Assembly: GCA_020746875.1 (NCBI GenBank)
Contig: JAGTJL010000034.1
Location: forward strand, 186,001-250,000
Direction: 5' to 3'
Source of the DNA: Rhexocercosporidium sp. MPI-PUGE-AT-0058
Lineage: Eukaryota; Ascomycota; Leotiomycetes; Helotiales
DNA length: 64,000 nt
The position numbers and the translations under genes are program-made. The notes beneath the pieces are model-generated. The model saw only the letters and a list, made by a program, of their open reading frames with translations, was not told where the DNA came from and made no database searches. The first letter of the stretch is position 1, and each line of letters opens with the position of its first letter. This document shows positions 11,682-23,924 of this stretch, piece after piece.

Positions 11682-12674
11682 ATGGAAGGAGAGGTGCGAA
11701 TTGGAGTTGAGATTGTGATACCCGAGTTTCTATACGAGAGTTTTTGGGCGGGGAGTGGTGTCTTATTTGTGGTATAGTGTATCTGCTGTTAGTATAATTG
11801 GATGTGATCTGTGTAGTATCACGTTTTTCTCCGGAGAATTGGTCGAATGTGAAAGAATAACGAAAATACTTCTCGCATTTAGGGTTCGCTGATCACATTC
11901 CAGTTAATTTGACGCCAAATTGTTCGACAACCTTGGCACATGGATGGAAATATCGCCACACGTTTGCCACGAAGTCCCAAGATGTCAAATCAATACGAGT
12001 GATTGGCGGCTCTACCATTCAATATCGTCCTTGGAGTTTTACCTCACGTCTTTCTGTCGGATGCCGACTATTTCAAGTAACGCTGCCTCTCCCTTCACCC
12101 TCCTCCTCCAGCTGGCGTCCAGCCCCTGAAAATCCCACATGCGTCAGAGACCAAGAAGCCAAGCAGAGTGGGTAAAAAGGTGCTGTAACCCCCAAGCAAT
12201 ACATCTCGTTAGCAGACGTTGGCGGTAATTAGTAGGTGAAACCTACGCCCAGTGGTTGGATGGTGCCCGCAGCCAAGTGTCTTGGTGTCTAGGCGAGCAG
12301 CCGCCAACAGTGGCGGAGTACTCAACCTCACAAGGACCAAGAACTCCAAGGAAACGATAAAATTATTGCGACACGGGGGCTCTTGGATATGGACTCTTGG
12401 AGGTCTTGGGTTCTTGGGCGAAATTGGCTGGACTGGCCATATCAGCCCTCGTCGTCCCAGCTAGGTTTCCTTCCATCTTCTCTTACTTCTCGTGTGTTTG
12501 ATCTTTCAGTTGACATCTTCGTCTCTTCATCGAACGAGCACTATTCAACCCGTAACCGGATCGAACTTCTCTTCACTCGTTCAGAGAGTAGTTCCGGCAT
12601 TTTTCTTACCTACCCTTATCATATCATCTTCCACCTTCTAATCACTTTCCCATTGCATTTTCGGCCCTTTCAAA
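11682..12674. other. intergenic region upstream of the GH72 gene
   Basis: Nearly 1 kb with no credible ORF. The last 200 bp (about 12450-12670) are strongly pyrimidine-rich on the plus strand, as is common just upstream of highly expressed fungal genes. The first part holds the 3' flank of the transporter. Confidence 0.5.
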
Positions 12675-14170
12675 ATGAAGATCACAGCAGTTGTTGCATC
12701 GCTCGCTGCGATTGCACTGGCAACCCCAACAGTTAACCTTGCGCCGAGACAGGCATCATCCGGTGCTCTCCCAACTGTCACAGTAAAGGGAAATGCATTC
12801 TTCGCAGGGGACAAGAGATTCTATGTGCGAGGTGTTGCCTACCAGTTGGTTTCCCCAGAATTCCTCCCCCACACTTCCAGACTGACGATTCTTCCAGGCC
12901 TGGTGGAGCAGCCGACGCAGCAGACCCTCTCATCAACATCCCCAATCTCAAGCGCGACGTGGCCAACTTCAAGAAGCTCGGTATCAACACCATTCGGGTG
13001 TACACAGTCGACAACTCAGCATCCCACGACGAAGGCATGAAGCTATTGGCAGACGCAGGCATCTACCTGGCTTTGGACGCAAACACCCCCGAGTTCTCTC
13101 TCAACCGTCAGAACAACCAGACTCTGTTCCAATCATACAATGAGAACTACCTCCAGAGTATCTTCGCCACGATCGATGCCTTCGCCAAGTACTCGAACTT
13201 GCTCCTCATCATCAACGGTAATGAAGTCATCAATGAGCGCAACAACACCATTGCAGCCCCATACATCAAGGCCCTTCAGAGAGACATGAAGGCATACATC
13301 TCAGCCAGAAAATACCGAAATATCCCTGTTGGTTATGCCGCTGCAGATGTTGCAGAGAACGTGGACCAGCAGCTTGCATACTTTGACTGCGGACCTGCCG
13401 GAGTTCGGGGAGACTTCTTTGCTCTCAACGACTACTCGTGGTGTGACCCAAACACCTTCACTGGAGCCGGCTGGGACAAGAAGGTTGCGCGTTATACTGG
13501 TTACGGAGTTCCTATCTTGTGAGTATCTTGCTTCAAAGTGCAGCGTATATTTTGCTAACTTTCTACTAGCATGGCCGAGTTTGGTTGCATCACAAACAGA
13601 CGAGACTGGAATGAAGTTGCCGCCTTGTACAGCTCGAACATGACAGCCGTCTACTCCGGTGGTTTGGCATACGAGTACACCACCGAAGCGAATGGCTACG
13701 GTCTGGTGTCCACCACCAACGGAAACGTCGCCCCCAATGCAGACTTCACCCGTCTCGAGGCCGCTTACAAGAAGACCCCCAACCCAACTGGTGATGGAGG
13801 ATTCTCGGCTACGACCACAGCTTCTGAATGCCCACCTGCAAGCGATGACTGGGAAGTCACCAACGATTTGATCCCAGCTATGCCTGCTCTTGCTCAGAAG
13901 TTCATGGAGAATGGTGCTGGTAAGGGGCCTGGACTCGGAGACAATGTCACCCCCAGCCAGTATGGAGGAAAGTCATACTCCGCAGGCATGGTCGAGATGG
14001 ATGGGTCAGCAGCCAAAAACAGCGGATCTGGAACCACTAGTGGCTCAGCCACATCTTCATCTGCTGGATCCACTGGCAATGTTGTTATCCCTCCATTCAT
14101 GGCGATGCTTACTATCCCCGTTTTCGTCACTGTGGGAGGAGTCCTGGCTGGCATGGGATTGGTTTTGTAG
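12675..14170 (+). CDS. GPI-anchored beta-1,3-glucanosyltransferase, GH72 (Gas/Gel family)
   Basis: Three exons: 12675-12844, 12898-13518 and 13570-14170, giving 463 residues. The first donor is the weaker GTTGGT, chosen because it alone restores the conserved YQPGGAADAADPL. Features in order: signal peptide (MKITAVVASLAAIALA); GH72 domain with RFYVRGVAYQ, NTIRVYTVDNS, the acid/base Glu in INGNEVI and the nucleophile Glu in MAEFGC; a Ser/Gly/Thr-rich stretch (SGSATSSSAGSTG); and a hydrophobic C-terminal tail ending LAGMGLVL, typical of GPI attachment. There is no C-terminal Cys-box (CBM43), so it belongs with the shorter Gel types. The enzyme elongates and branches beta-1,3-glucan at the outer face of the plasma membrane. 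Confidence 0.95.
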
Positions 14171-14812
14171 TGGATTGAGTTGTACACCTATTGGTTCCTT
14201 TGCTTTTGAGGTACTTGCATGCGTTTAGCACTTGTACATAGACTTCATTCTTTATGTCTCCAATACACCTTCGACGATGGTTCGTAATGTTGGGTGTTTC
14301 CTTGCATTTCTGGTGTTAGTCGCGGAATTCTAGTGGGGTGGGACGAGTCAATGCCACGTCTCCATTTCAAATTCAAACGCCCTTTATTCTCTAATGCAGC
14401 AGATGAGTTCACATTCAGTAGGTTCCTCCGTTCTGAGGATTTGATGCTACGATGCTACGCTCGGGGCCTTTGGAGCTGTTCTTCACAATTGCAAGATAGG
14501 CCTTGCGCCCTAGACTTTGCAGAACTTAACGACCATGGCTGTTTGGCTGACCATATTGGCTCAGCATCTCTAATCCGTCAAGATGGCTCACTATAAAATG
14601 TCTTGAATGGCACAGGATCGAAGAAACGAGAGACGGGTGTGAAAATAGATTGCATGTCACTGGATGTAATGCTTTGCTTCATTGTATTAGATTGAGATGG
14701 CTGATATTATGAGTTGTGCCCTAGGCATTCAACATGTTTCGAGTCCCAGGAGCCTTCTCTGACTGGCACCGATACTCTTCATTGACATCTAGCCCCCATT
14801 TGGCGTTGTCAC
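14171..14812. other. intergenic region between convergent GH72 and transporter genes
   Basis: About 640 bp of 3' flanking sequence for both neighbours. A 100-codon open stretch near 14294-14596 has no recognisable domain and no coding signature, so I treat it as non-coding. Confidence 0.5.
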
Positions 14813-16656
14813 TCAGGCATGCTTTTCTGGGATCTCAACAACTTGGCTGACTTCCGTCATCGGCTCTTCCTCATCCACCGGCTCCTTAGTATCGGGGGCA
14901 TTGGTGAATTCGAACACTGTGATACTAGAGTTAGCGATATGGCCTGCATATAAATGGAGGATATTACGGGTATAGGATGGAAAAGTACTTACAGTCAATA
15001 GGTGTCGTGGGGAACTTGCGAGCGTTGACTCTCTTCTGGAAAAGGTAGTCGAGATCGGCAAAGCTACGGTTTTTGGTCTCAGGTAGACAAAACCAAACGT
15101 ATGTCGACCAAACAAAGCACAAGCCAAAGTAGACGATGCCCGTCTTGGCACCAAGGCCCCATGCGTCGCTACTGTTGTTAAGCATTCGTGGATTAATCTG
15201 TTGGACGACAATACCGCAACAGACGTAAACGGCGCGGCCGAGCACAATAGTTTGGGCTCGAATGCGACTGGAAGACATCTCTCCTACGATAACGTAGGTA
15301 GTAGGGCCGAGAGAAAGTTTGAAGACGCATTGGACGATGATTAGGAAGGCGGCCGTGACGTAGGCAACTGTATGACGGTCTTTCGCAGCGAAGCCGACAA
15401 CGCCAACGACAAACATACAGACGCCGATACCAGCGGTGCCAAAGAAGTAGAATACACGGCGTCCGATCTTGCCCATAAGTGTGATTGCAATACCTGTGGC
15501 GAAGATATTGACGGACTGAATAGCCATATTGTAATTGAAAGCGTTCGTAGGGCTCATACCAACGGTTGTTAGCATAATGGCGGCATATTGTGTAATAGAC
15601 TGTCCGTTGAGCATTTGAATGACCCAGGCCATCATTACAATACCAGTACGACGTCTGTTGGTGCCAGTAAAGCAGTCTTTATAGCTGACGTTCTCAGACT
15701 CGATCTTCTCCATCTCATTCGTGTGGTTCATAAGAGCCAATGTTTCGGCCATCGTTTGTTCGGTGTAATAACCCTTGCGAGCAAGACGATATAGGGATTT
15801 CTCTGCATCAGCTTGACGACCGCGGCGGATGAGATACCAGGGACTTTCCGGTGCGAAGTACCCAATGAGAAACAAGGGAGGGATCCAGACCCATTGGATA
15901 CCGTACGGGACACGCCAACCAGCATCGCCTTTAAGGCTCAGGGAGCCTCGAAGAACACCTGTGGCGAGGAAACTTCCAGCTCCCCAACACATGGACACCC
16001 AGGCCGTGAGGTAACCTCGCATGGCGGGAGGGCAGATCTCTGCAGCGTAGGCGGTGCTGAGGGTCTGGAAAACACCCCACGGGATACCGCAGAGAATATT
16101 GCCAACCAAGATCATCTGGATGTTAACGGCGAAGAACAGCACACAGATCGTACAGGCCATGAATACCATGGCTCCCTAGGAGGTAAAGTTAAGCGGCGTT
16201 CTGAAATTATTAAAATCGACTCGAGTAGAGACGTACCATATACACTTTGCGGGATCCGAAGCGGGATTGCAAGTAACCATTAATCAAGAGACCGATGATT
16301 GAACCGCAGTTATTTGCAGCTCCAATACCTCCCTGCCACGCGGTAGAGATATGCAACTTGCCGTTTGCATCAGGCCATCCGAATTTCCTTTTATATGCCG
16401 GGTGCGCGAAGAAGTTGTTGATCAGCCCAACATCCATGCCTTCCATAACCAGTGCGAGACTAAGCCCCATACTGAACAGGACGGCGGGCAAGTACCGCGA
16501 AAAGAGTTCCTTGCGAGGGATGCTGGCCTCTTCATCGTTGGCAGCTACAGCGGCCTCGATGAGCGCCATATTAGGCGTGTACGTAGCATTTTCGACATGT
16601 TGGGGCTTTGGCTTGCCTACATCCGCTTCAGCTGTCGCAAGGTCTTTGAGAGCCAT
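14813..16656 (-). CDS. MFS maltose permease-like transporter (alpha-glucoside:H+ symporter type)
   Basis: Three exons: 16656-16237, 16175-14993 and 14916-14813, giving 568 residues. Introns are 61 and 76 bp; the last acceptor is chosen for its GCTAAC branch site, and an in-frame acceptor 28 bp or so nearer the donor is possible. Hallmarks are NNFFAHPAYKRKFG, LLINGYLQSRFGSRKVYM, APESPWYLIRRGR after helix 6, GQSITQYAAIML in helix 7 and LPETKNRSFADLDYLFQ after helix 12, matching the fungal alpha-glucoside transporter subgroup (Mal11/Mph type). It is expected at the plasma membrane importing disaccharides with protons. It shares a 1.3-kb promoter with the alpha-mannosidase. An upstream in-frame Met at 16767 exists but its sequence is unlike a transporter N-terminus. 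Confidence 0.92.
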
Positions 16657-17997
16657 TATTGTTGCAACTCTGACGAGTGGTGGCCAGCCGGGTGGGTGAT
16701 TCCAAAGACAGGTGGTGTGTCTCGTTGCAAGCGATAGAGAAAGAAGAGCACAGGAGACAAGGCACAATCTCCCTAGTTATGAGGAGAGGTTCGGGTATAA
16801 ATATAAACAAGGGCTCGGCCATCCTAGGTGCCAAGGTCGAGTGAGTCTATCCCCCAGACTTCAATGCCAGAAAACGGGGAACCCCCCCAGACTGAACTTT
16901 AGCATCGAGACATGGGAGGCACATGGGAGGCAAAGTCGGTTGTGCATTTTTGGCGAGGAGTTGGATACTATCGGCCTGTCCGCCGAGTCAGCTCGCCCAA
17001 ACAGCGTTCAGTAGCACCATATCCAAGGAAAGATTATGGAGTTCTTTCCACCAATGGCCACCCTGATGACCGCTCAATGTGCCAATTCTGGCACATTGGT
17101 AAATTCTCGGTCAATTGACTCGAGTCAACGACGAGCGAGCAAGGGACGTCTGCCCCAGAAACTCCGAATTCCCCGACCACCCCGCATCCCATCCCATCCC
17201 TAAATTCGTAAATTCTTCCCCACGGGGCCTAATGCCAAGGCAATATGCATGAAACATAACCACGCTGGCCAATAGACTGGAGGCTGTCAAAGACCTTGCC
17301 TTGGTGAACGGACATTGTGGCCCAAAAAGAGAAAGCTTTGTTAGGTGTTGCCGGTGAACTTCGGATAGATGCCCGGGTTCAGCGAGATTCCCGTGCCGGC
17401 GCTGGAGCCCTTACATCGTATACTTGATGTAGGGTAGAGTTGATTTTCCTCGTGCCGTGCGTGCTGTCTCGCTCTATCCCAGCTGTTTCCCCTCACCGGC
17501 ACTCCTCAAGACTTCAGTGGACGCTACTTACCCGCTGGCCGAAGTAATCCCATCTCATACATGGTGGTTCTTGAGGCAAGGGTACCTGATACTACATGCT
17601 CCATGGGACTGAGCCGAGTTGGGTAGAAGTACAGGGCTATCGCTGAGTAGAGCCCTCTCTGAACCCCACTCCCACTGTTGGCCGATATAAGAATCTGAGT
17701 GCGGAGGTAGTTTGTTTTCCAGTTGACTGCCCAGCATGACTCAAGCCGGTCATATGGTGTCGACCTCGGGATGATTTTCTTGCAGAGTGATACGAGCTTT
17801 CGGGTCCTAAATTGCGTTCACGATCTAGTTGTACAGCTGAAATCCCGAATTATTTTTCTATCCCCTCGCTGTGCTGTCTTTGGGCTGGTAGGACATTGAT
17901 CAACTCAATACCCGAGAAGTGAGCGAACAAGTGGTTGGAGCCACCACTGCAATAGAAGCAGCGAACCTGGAATATTTACTATTTTGAACCCAACCCA
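16657..17997. promoter_or_regulatory. shared promoter of transporter and alpha-mannosidase genes
   Basis: 1.34 kb between divergent starts. It contains a TATA-like stretch near 16797-16807 (TATAAATATAA on the plus strand, about 140 bp upstream of the transporter ATG) and C-runs near 16873-16890 that could bind carbon-catabolite repressors. The palindromes at 17075-17128 are listed separately. No ORF with coding character is seen. Confidence 0.5.
17075..17128. promoter_or_regulatory. cluster of palindromes in the shared promoter (possible operator)
   Basis: A 10-bp-arm inverted repeat (CAATGTGCCA, spacer ATTC, TGGCACATTG, 17075-17098) is followed by GTCAATTGAC (17110-17119) and overlapping TTGACTCGAGTCAA (17115-17128), which contains TGACTC half-sites like those bound by bZIP factors. 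They look like dimeric transcription-factor sites. Function is inferred from symmetry and position only. Confidence 0.35.
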
Positions 17998-20900
17998 ATG
18001 TGTTCACATGGAACTCATCAGACCCCAAGGGGGTCGCACTCGGCTACCGACACTGCCGCAAAGCCATATCCTTTCAAGGCCGTGACACCGGTGGGCAAGA
18101 AAATAACTTCCTTATACAAGAAGCGACTGCCGAACTTTCTTACATCAGGGCAATGGGAGAAAGTAAATCTGCTGTCGTAAGTGCGTTTCTGGGTGGCGTA
18201 GATGGTTTATGGCGACGTTGGGGATACATGTGCAGTGCTGATAAGTCCGTCCATTGGATTCAGTATGCTAGATTATGGCAAATATGCTGGCTCGCCACAC
18301 GTCGAGTTATCTGTATGGGATGCTCCGGGTACGACGCGCCCATCCTTCCAAGAAGCCACATCCGAGTCAAACACGTATCGGGATACGGATGTCGGCGAAT
18401 CGTTTGGTCCCTCTTGGACAACTCATTGGTTCAAGTGCTCTCTTACGATCCCCAAAGAGCTTTGCAATCAAGACCAGCACATTGAATTACATTGGGACTG
18501 CAATAATGAGGCCACTGTCTGGACAGCCCAAGGCGAACCTCTCCAAGGATTAACTGGGCGCGGTGAACGCATTGAGTGGATTGTCCCTGAGTCTTTCAAA
18601 GACGGGCAATGTCATGTCCTCTATCTCGAGATGGCATGTAATGGCATGTTTGGAAATGGGCCTGGACGTCCCATCTTCAAGAATAATGCTGGTGGAGATT
18701 CGATCCAACCACCTGATCAAAATAAGTACTTTAAGCTGACCCAAGCCCAAATTGTCAACGTCAATTACCAGGCGAGGATGTTGCATGTCGACTTTACCGT
18801 TATCCACGATGCAGCTACAGAGCTGCCGGAAGATACTTGGGAGCAGCATGAAGCGCTTAATGTGGCTAGCAGGATTATTGACACATTCAAGGCGGGAGAC
18901 GATGCATCAATTCTGGCGTGCCGGAAAATCGCTGCAGAGTATCTTGGTGACAACATCAACTCAGCGAAAGTCTATGAAAGTATTCTTGACCGCAGACCAA
19001 CGATCTATGCCATCGGTCACTGTCATATCGACACATGCTGGTTATGGCCCTGGGACGAGACAAAGCGCAAGGTGGTGCGTTCCTGGTCTAACCAGTGTGA
19101 TTTGATGGACCGGTATCCAGAGCTGAATTTCGCATGCTCACAGGCTCAACAGGTTAGTGACGTTGGAGCTAAAGCTCCCCACGCCGCATATCTTAAAAAG
19201 GGAGCATACAACTAATAGGACTTTTAGTTTAAATGGCTCAAAGAGATTTACCCCTATGGGTGGGAGCGAGTCAAGGCCAAGGTCAAGTCAGGACAGTTCC
19301 ACCCCATCGGTGGCTCCTGGGTTGAGCACGACACCAATCTTCCCTGCGGCGAGTCTTTGGTTCGCCAGTTCTTGTACGGTCAACGGTTCTTCGAGGCCGA
19401 GTTCGGATTCCGATCCACGACATCCTGGTTGCCAGATACCTTTGGATTTTCCTGCCAGATCCCCCAGATTTGTCGGCTAGCTGGCATGACGAGGTTTCTG
19501 ACGCAGAAACCATGCTTCAATAGTGTCAATGACTTTCCTCATACAACATTTAACTGGTACGTCCTTTTTTTATGAGAATACTATACCTAGTGAAATTTAG
19601 TACATGCTGATTTCTATACAGGGTCGCACTGGATGGCAGCCAAGTGGTTTGCCATATGCCTCCGGCCAAGACTTATTGTGCTGAGGGCAACTATGAGAAC
19701 ATTACCAAGAGCATATCCAATCACAGATCTCTAGACCAAGATAATACAGCACTTCTTGCAGTAAGTGAATGTCGCAAATAGTGGATCTGTTATGCACACC
19801 TCTCCAAAGAATATATCGCTGACAGAGCTTTCGTATGACACAGTTCGGAAAAGGAGACGGTGGTGGTGGGCCTACCTGGCAGCACATGGAAAGACTCCGA
19901 CGGCTACGTGGCATGGCAGATACAATGGGCGTCATCCCACGCGTTCACTCTGGCGCAACGGTAGACCAGTTCTTCGACCGACTAGAGAAAAAGGCTTCTA
20001 GTCTCGTGACGTGGTATGGCGAGCTGTATTTTGAGCTTCATCGCGGAGTGTATACCACGCAAGCTCGTACTAAGTCCCACAACCGCAAGTCGGAAATCCT
20101 CTTGCATGATCTCGAGCTCCTAGCAACTATCGCCTCGGTCCAGGACAAGGAATACAAGTATCCTAAAAGGGAGCTGGATGAAATGTGGCAGGGCGTCATG
20201 CTTTGTCAATTCCACGACTGTCTTCCTGGTACTGCAATTGAAATGTGCTACGAGGATTCGGAAACGGTAAGCTAGCTTCTGGAGAACATCGGCTCAAAAG
20301 TATGAAATACGATGCTAACGTAGTACTAGATTTATGCTAGTGTAGCCAAAACGGGACAGGTGCTGCTACAACAGATTTTTGCCATTCTCCGCATTGAACA
20401 GATTGAAGCAGCGAGGGGGTTGAAACTCGATACGGCCGTTGCCTTGAACACTTTACCCTGGCCACGTAGAGAACTGGTCGACGTTTCCGAAACTCAGGCT
20501 GTCATTGCTTCAGGTGAAGGCCATGCACTCAGCGTTAAATCGTTCCAGGCCTCCTCAAACATCTCAAAGGTAGTCACTATAAAAGAAAAATCGGCAGGGG
20601 TCTTTCAACTTGAAAACGACCACTTGACTGTAAAAGTTGAGAAGGGATGCATCACATCCGTCTACGACCGCCGAGCAAAGCGAGAGACTCTTTCTGGAAA
20701 AGCCAACCAGTTCGTCCTCTTTGACGACAAGCCGATCTACTGGCAGGCATGGGACGTGGAAGTGTACCATCTCGAAACTCGGGAGGAGTTGTCTAGCTCA
20801 ATTGCCACTATTCATGAGGATAAGGGATATCGAGCAAGCGTTGTGACCGAAACGCGAATCAGCGAGAACAGCTCCATTAAGACGACGATCTCACTCAGTG

Positions 20901-21814
20901 CCGCGCTCGATGACCAACCATCAATTGTCGAATGCGTAGCTGATGTTGAATGGCATGAGACGATGAAGTTTCTCAAGGTGGAGTTTCCAGTCCAAGTCAG
21001 TAATACCGAGGCCTCGTACGAAACTCAGTACGGTGTTATTAAGCGCCCAACTCACTATAATACCTCGTAAGTGTTGCATTTCATATCCCCACTTTTTCAA
21101 GTCTACTCGATTATCTGTGCAAGATAGCGTTTGTGGCCGTGATTTTAACTTCGATGTGTGCATAGATGGGACATGGCCAAGTTCGAAGTTTGCTGCCACA
21201 AATTCGCTGATCTATCAGAATACAACTATGGCGTATCCATTATCAACGACAGCAAATACGGCTTCGCAACAGTAGGCAACGTGATGCGACTCTCGCTCCT
21301 CCGCTCCCCCAAAGCGCCAGATGGAAACGCCGACATAGGTCACCACCGTATCCGCTGGGCCATGATGCCTCACCGCGGCAGTCTCGGAAGCCAAACGGTG
21401 CGCGCAGCGTTCAACTTCAATAATCCTCTGAAGCTCATGAGTTTAGCTGCGCCAAAGAAGCAACTCCTGGACGAGGTATCTAACCAGTCATCAATCCTGT
21501 CCAAGGCCCCAATCGCGCTCACGGGCGACGATAACCTCGTACTCGACTGGGTCAAGCGTGGCGAAGACGACACTGACGTCTCGCTTGATGCACTGCCCAA
21601 GCGGAAGGGGAAGAGTATCGTGGTGAGGATATATGATGCAGTGGGTGGAATGGGACGGGGGACGATCAAAACGGAATATGGCCTTGAGAAGGTGTTCAAG
21701 ACTAACATTCTGGAGGACGAGCTGGAGGAGATTCTTGTGTTGGAAGGAGGAAACTTTGAGGTTGTTCTGACCGCGTTTGAGATCGCGACTTATAGACTCG
21801 TTTTGAAGGAGTAA
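17998..21814 (+). CDS. alpha-mannosidase, GH38 (vacuolar/cytosolic Ams1/MAN2C1 type)
   Basis: Seven exons: 17998-18176, 18264-19152, 19228-19556, 19622-19760, 19844-20266, 20330-21066 and 21166-21814; all phases close, giving 1,114 residues. An N-terminal beta-rich ancillary region ([27 protein letters not shown]) precedes the catalytic domain: zinc ligands in [13 protein letters not shown], the nucleophile Asp in [29 protein letters not shown], and [12 protein letters not shown]. The C-terminal beta domains contain [23 protein letters not shown]. No signal peptide is seen, as for yeast Ams1, which reaches the vacuole by the Cvt route and trims free oligosaccharides. The start Met 17998 has an unremarkable leader, so an extra upstream exon cannot be excluded. 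It is divergent from the maltose-permease-like gene. Confidence 0.95.
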
Positions 21815-22560
21815 ACAGTGGCGACCTTTTACTCCTCTTACAATTCCTTGTTTGGGCGGGGTGGGGGAGTAGTTTATGGTGGAGCTTCGAACTTTAAATA
21901 GAATGGAAAAGAAAATACAAAAATGAGTTTACCGCCCCAAGATTAAACTCTTAAATAAATTAAATTTATAAAGTAAACATAGAATTCATAAGCCTTTTCT
22001 TTAGCTAGCGGTTAGTCACGGTCTTGAGATTAACTTCATAATACCGCTTTTAAAGGTTTAGACTAGTTTCGCCTAACGGTATACTAAGTGGAGCCGGCAA
22101 TTAAACCTATTAAAATCCTTATTATACACGGCCTACGGCTTAATGATATGTAAGAAATAAGTCATATATTATAAATATAATGTTATAAATGTCCTGGCCT
22201 TTCGAAAGGCCTTAGCCATAGTGTTAGACAGCTTACAATATTCGCCTTTATGAATTAACTCTTTAATCGTGATTTTATATAGCTTCGTTAACTGAACGAG
22301 TCGACAGCAAGTTGTAATAGTCTGTATGTATGTTAATATCTCGGCCGTGTTAATATTTTCGTATACTCGTTTAAATTTCAGGAAATATAATAAGATATTT
22401 ATAATAGCCTTGTCCCCTTGTGACGTCAACTGTAAGGTAAGTTTACTTTTCTTTTTTTATAATTTAATTATTTTCTTGTATTTTAAAATATAGTTTAACC
22501 TTTTAATTGCTTCGACATTCTTTTTTATATTCTGTTATAACTTAATAGAAAGCATACAAT
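21815..22560. other. AT-rich degraded block (left boundary of the repeat-rich region)
   Basis: Composition drops abruptly about 80 bp after the mannosidase stop and rises again at about 22560. Reading frames are saturated with TAA/TAG. No domain can be recognised, although an 86-codon minus-strand frame (22169-22429) survives. It is probably a RIP-mutated repeat fragment. Confidence 0.6.
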
Positions 22561-23059
22561 TACTGGGCTCTCCTGGCGCTCGATATCGTTGGCGCACTAG
22601 GCGTAATCTTCTGGTTGAGTTCCATGGCAGCTATTGCAAGCACGAGATCGATGTTCAAGTATCCTACTACGATTAATGCGTGTTATAATGATGGGAGTGG
22701 GGGTGTTTGCGTCAGAGATGAGGGGATGCAGAAGAGAGATGTGTATGTCGCGACGAGAGGATATCTGGCTGGTGCAGCGGTGTTGTCCGCGTTGGAAATC
22801 TATGCTCCCCTCCTTCCTCACCTCAATCAAAACAATTTCTAATAATACTACCAACAGGTACCTCTTCATCGCCAGGCTCTTCATCTTCATCATCCTCAAG
22901 AAACAACCCTCATCCGCCTCCTCCCCAGATGCCGTCGCCAACGAGAGCAAGCTGGAAGCGCACATGCAGCCTATGAGCCCACTGACATATTGGCAGATCG
23001 CCAAGCCTACCGTATCCAACTTTACCAACACTTTTCTACTTGTCCAATTCCCAGAATAG
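22561..23059 (+). pseudogene. truncated membrane protein gene (MARVEL-like), 3' fragment
   Basis: The open frame begins exactly where the AT-rich block ends, without a Met, and encodes a membrane helix (YWALLALDIVGALGVIFWL), a loop with two Cys (INACYNDGSGGVCV) and the start of a further helix (AGAAVLSALE). After a probable intron ending CCAACAG at 22857, a second frame continues with YLFIARLFIFIILKK and a polar tail to TAG 23057-23059. No GT donor exists at the expected splice position near 22800, so the intron could not be removed in the usual way. The helix-loop-helix arrangement resembles the C-terminal half of fungal MARVEL-domain proteins. The 5' half is missing. Confidence 0.5.
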
Positions 23060-23449
23060 TAATTCGCCGGGGCCTCATTCATAGTAATGTACAAGCTCCC
23101 TCTTTTTTGATCCTCTATACTCGTCCCAAAGGGTTAAGTTCTCGAAGAAGGAGGGTTGGAACGAGAATAATAATGAGAAAGAGCAAGAGGATAAGGAGAA
23201 AGAAGATATGAAAAAGGATAATGATAAGTGAATGTATGCGTAAACAATACCTTGTGTTAGATACAAAGAAAAGCAGAGAATAATACGATTCCGAAATTAA
23301 TATATACAAATAGACATCAACCTCGTTTCAGAATGATTTGACTGACTCAAATACCCGACACAATGCTCAGCCTGTTTAGCTTTTGGTATTTGAAGCCCAT
23401 CCTGTAAATTCACCCCCAGTCCCATGACATGCTTCTATCCTCTATCATC
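23060..23449. other. intergenic spacer
   Basis: Purine-rich stretch (23130-23225, AGAA/AGGA-rich) and mildly AT-rich sequence between the MARVEL-like relic and the small secreted protein gene. No gene is recognised. Confidence 0.5.
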
Positions 23450-23924
23450 TTATCCTTCTCAGAAGTCAGTAAGTGCAGTTGGTAGAAGAACAGGATAAAC
23501 ATACTCTGACACTTTGCTCCCAGCCCCTCAAACCCGTTCTCGACACAGCGCAGATTCGACCAGCGGCAATCGGCGATAAAGACGTTGCCGTCTCTGTACA
23601 TCTGGGAGTTGGTTGTTAGATATTATAGATATTATAATGTCTGTTTGTGAGACGACGGTTATTTAAGAAGGGGATGCGAGAGGTGATGGGGAGGTGCTTA
23701 GGGTGGCAATTAAAGGAGAATGAGAAAGGAGAGGTATATCGTACAATAGCTGTATTGTCACATTTCAGCGGTACGGCGAGACATTGACGTGCGATTAATC
23801 CGTGACTGGGATTTGTATTTAAGGTTGTGGTTGAGCTTGGGTTCGAGGTCGGGACGGCGAGGAGTGGGGTGGCGAGGAGGAGCAGAAGGGTTGTGAGTGA
23901 GTTTATTGAGGCTGGAAAGAGCAT
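23450..23924 (-). CDS. small secreted cysteine-containing protein (effector-like)
   Basis: Probable exons are 23924-23745, 23601-23505 and 23457-23450, giving 94 residues. Intron 1 is 143 bp with a CTAAC branch site. Intron 2 is 47 bp (GTATGT donor, TTACTGAC branch). If intron 2 were retained the protein would end at 23410 with 123 residues. A signal peptide is visible (SLTTLLLLLATPLLAVP), then a Ser/Thr/Asn-rich propeptide-like stretch ending in LIAR, followed by five Cys in the mature part (QCLAVPLKC, ADCRWSNLRC, GAKC). No family is recognised. Size, signal peptide, Cys content and location beside AT-rich repeats fit a candidate secreted effector, but that role is inference. The last exon codes only two residues and is uncertain. 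Confidence 0.6.

Noticed and set aside
14813..15247. 144-codon minus-strand ORF as a separate gene
   Set aside because: Its last 34 codons are the true third exon of the maltose-permease-like gene. The rest is another frame of exon 2 and the intron.
22169..22429. 86-codon minus-strand ORF in AT-rich DNA
   Set aside because: Low-complexity Ile/Leu/Lys/Tyr translation expected from RIP-mutated DNA. No motif could be assigned.
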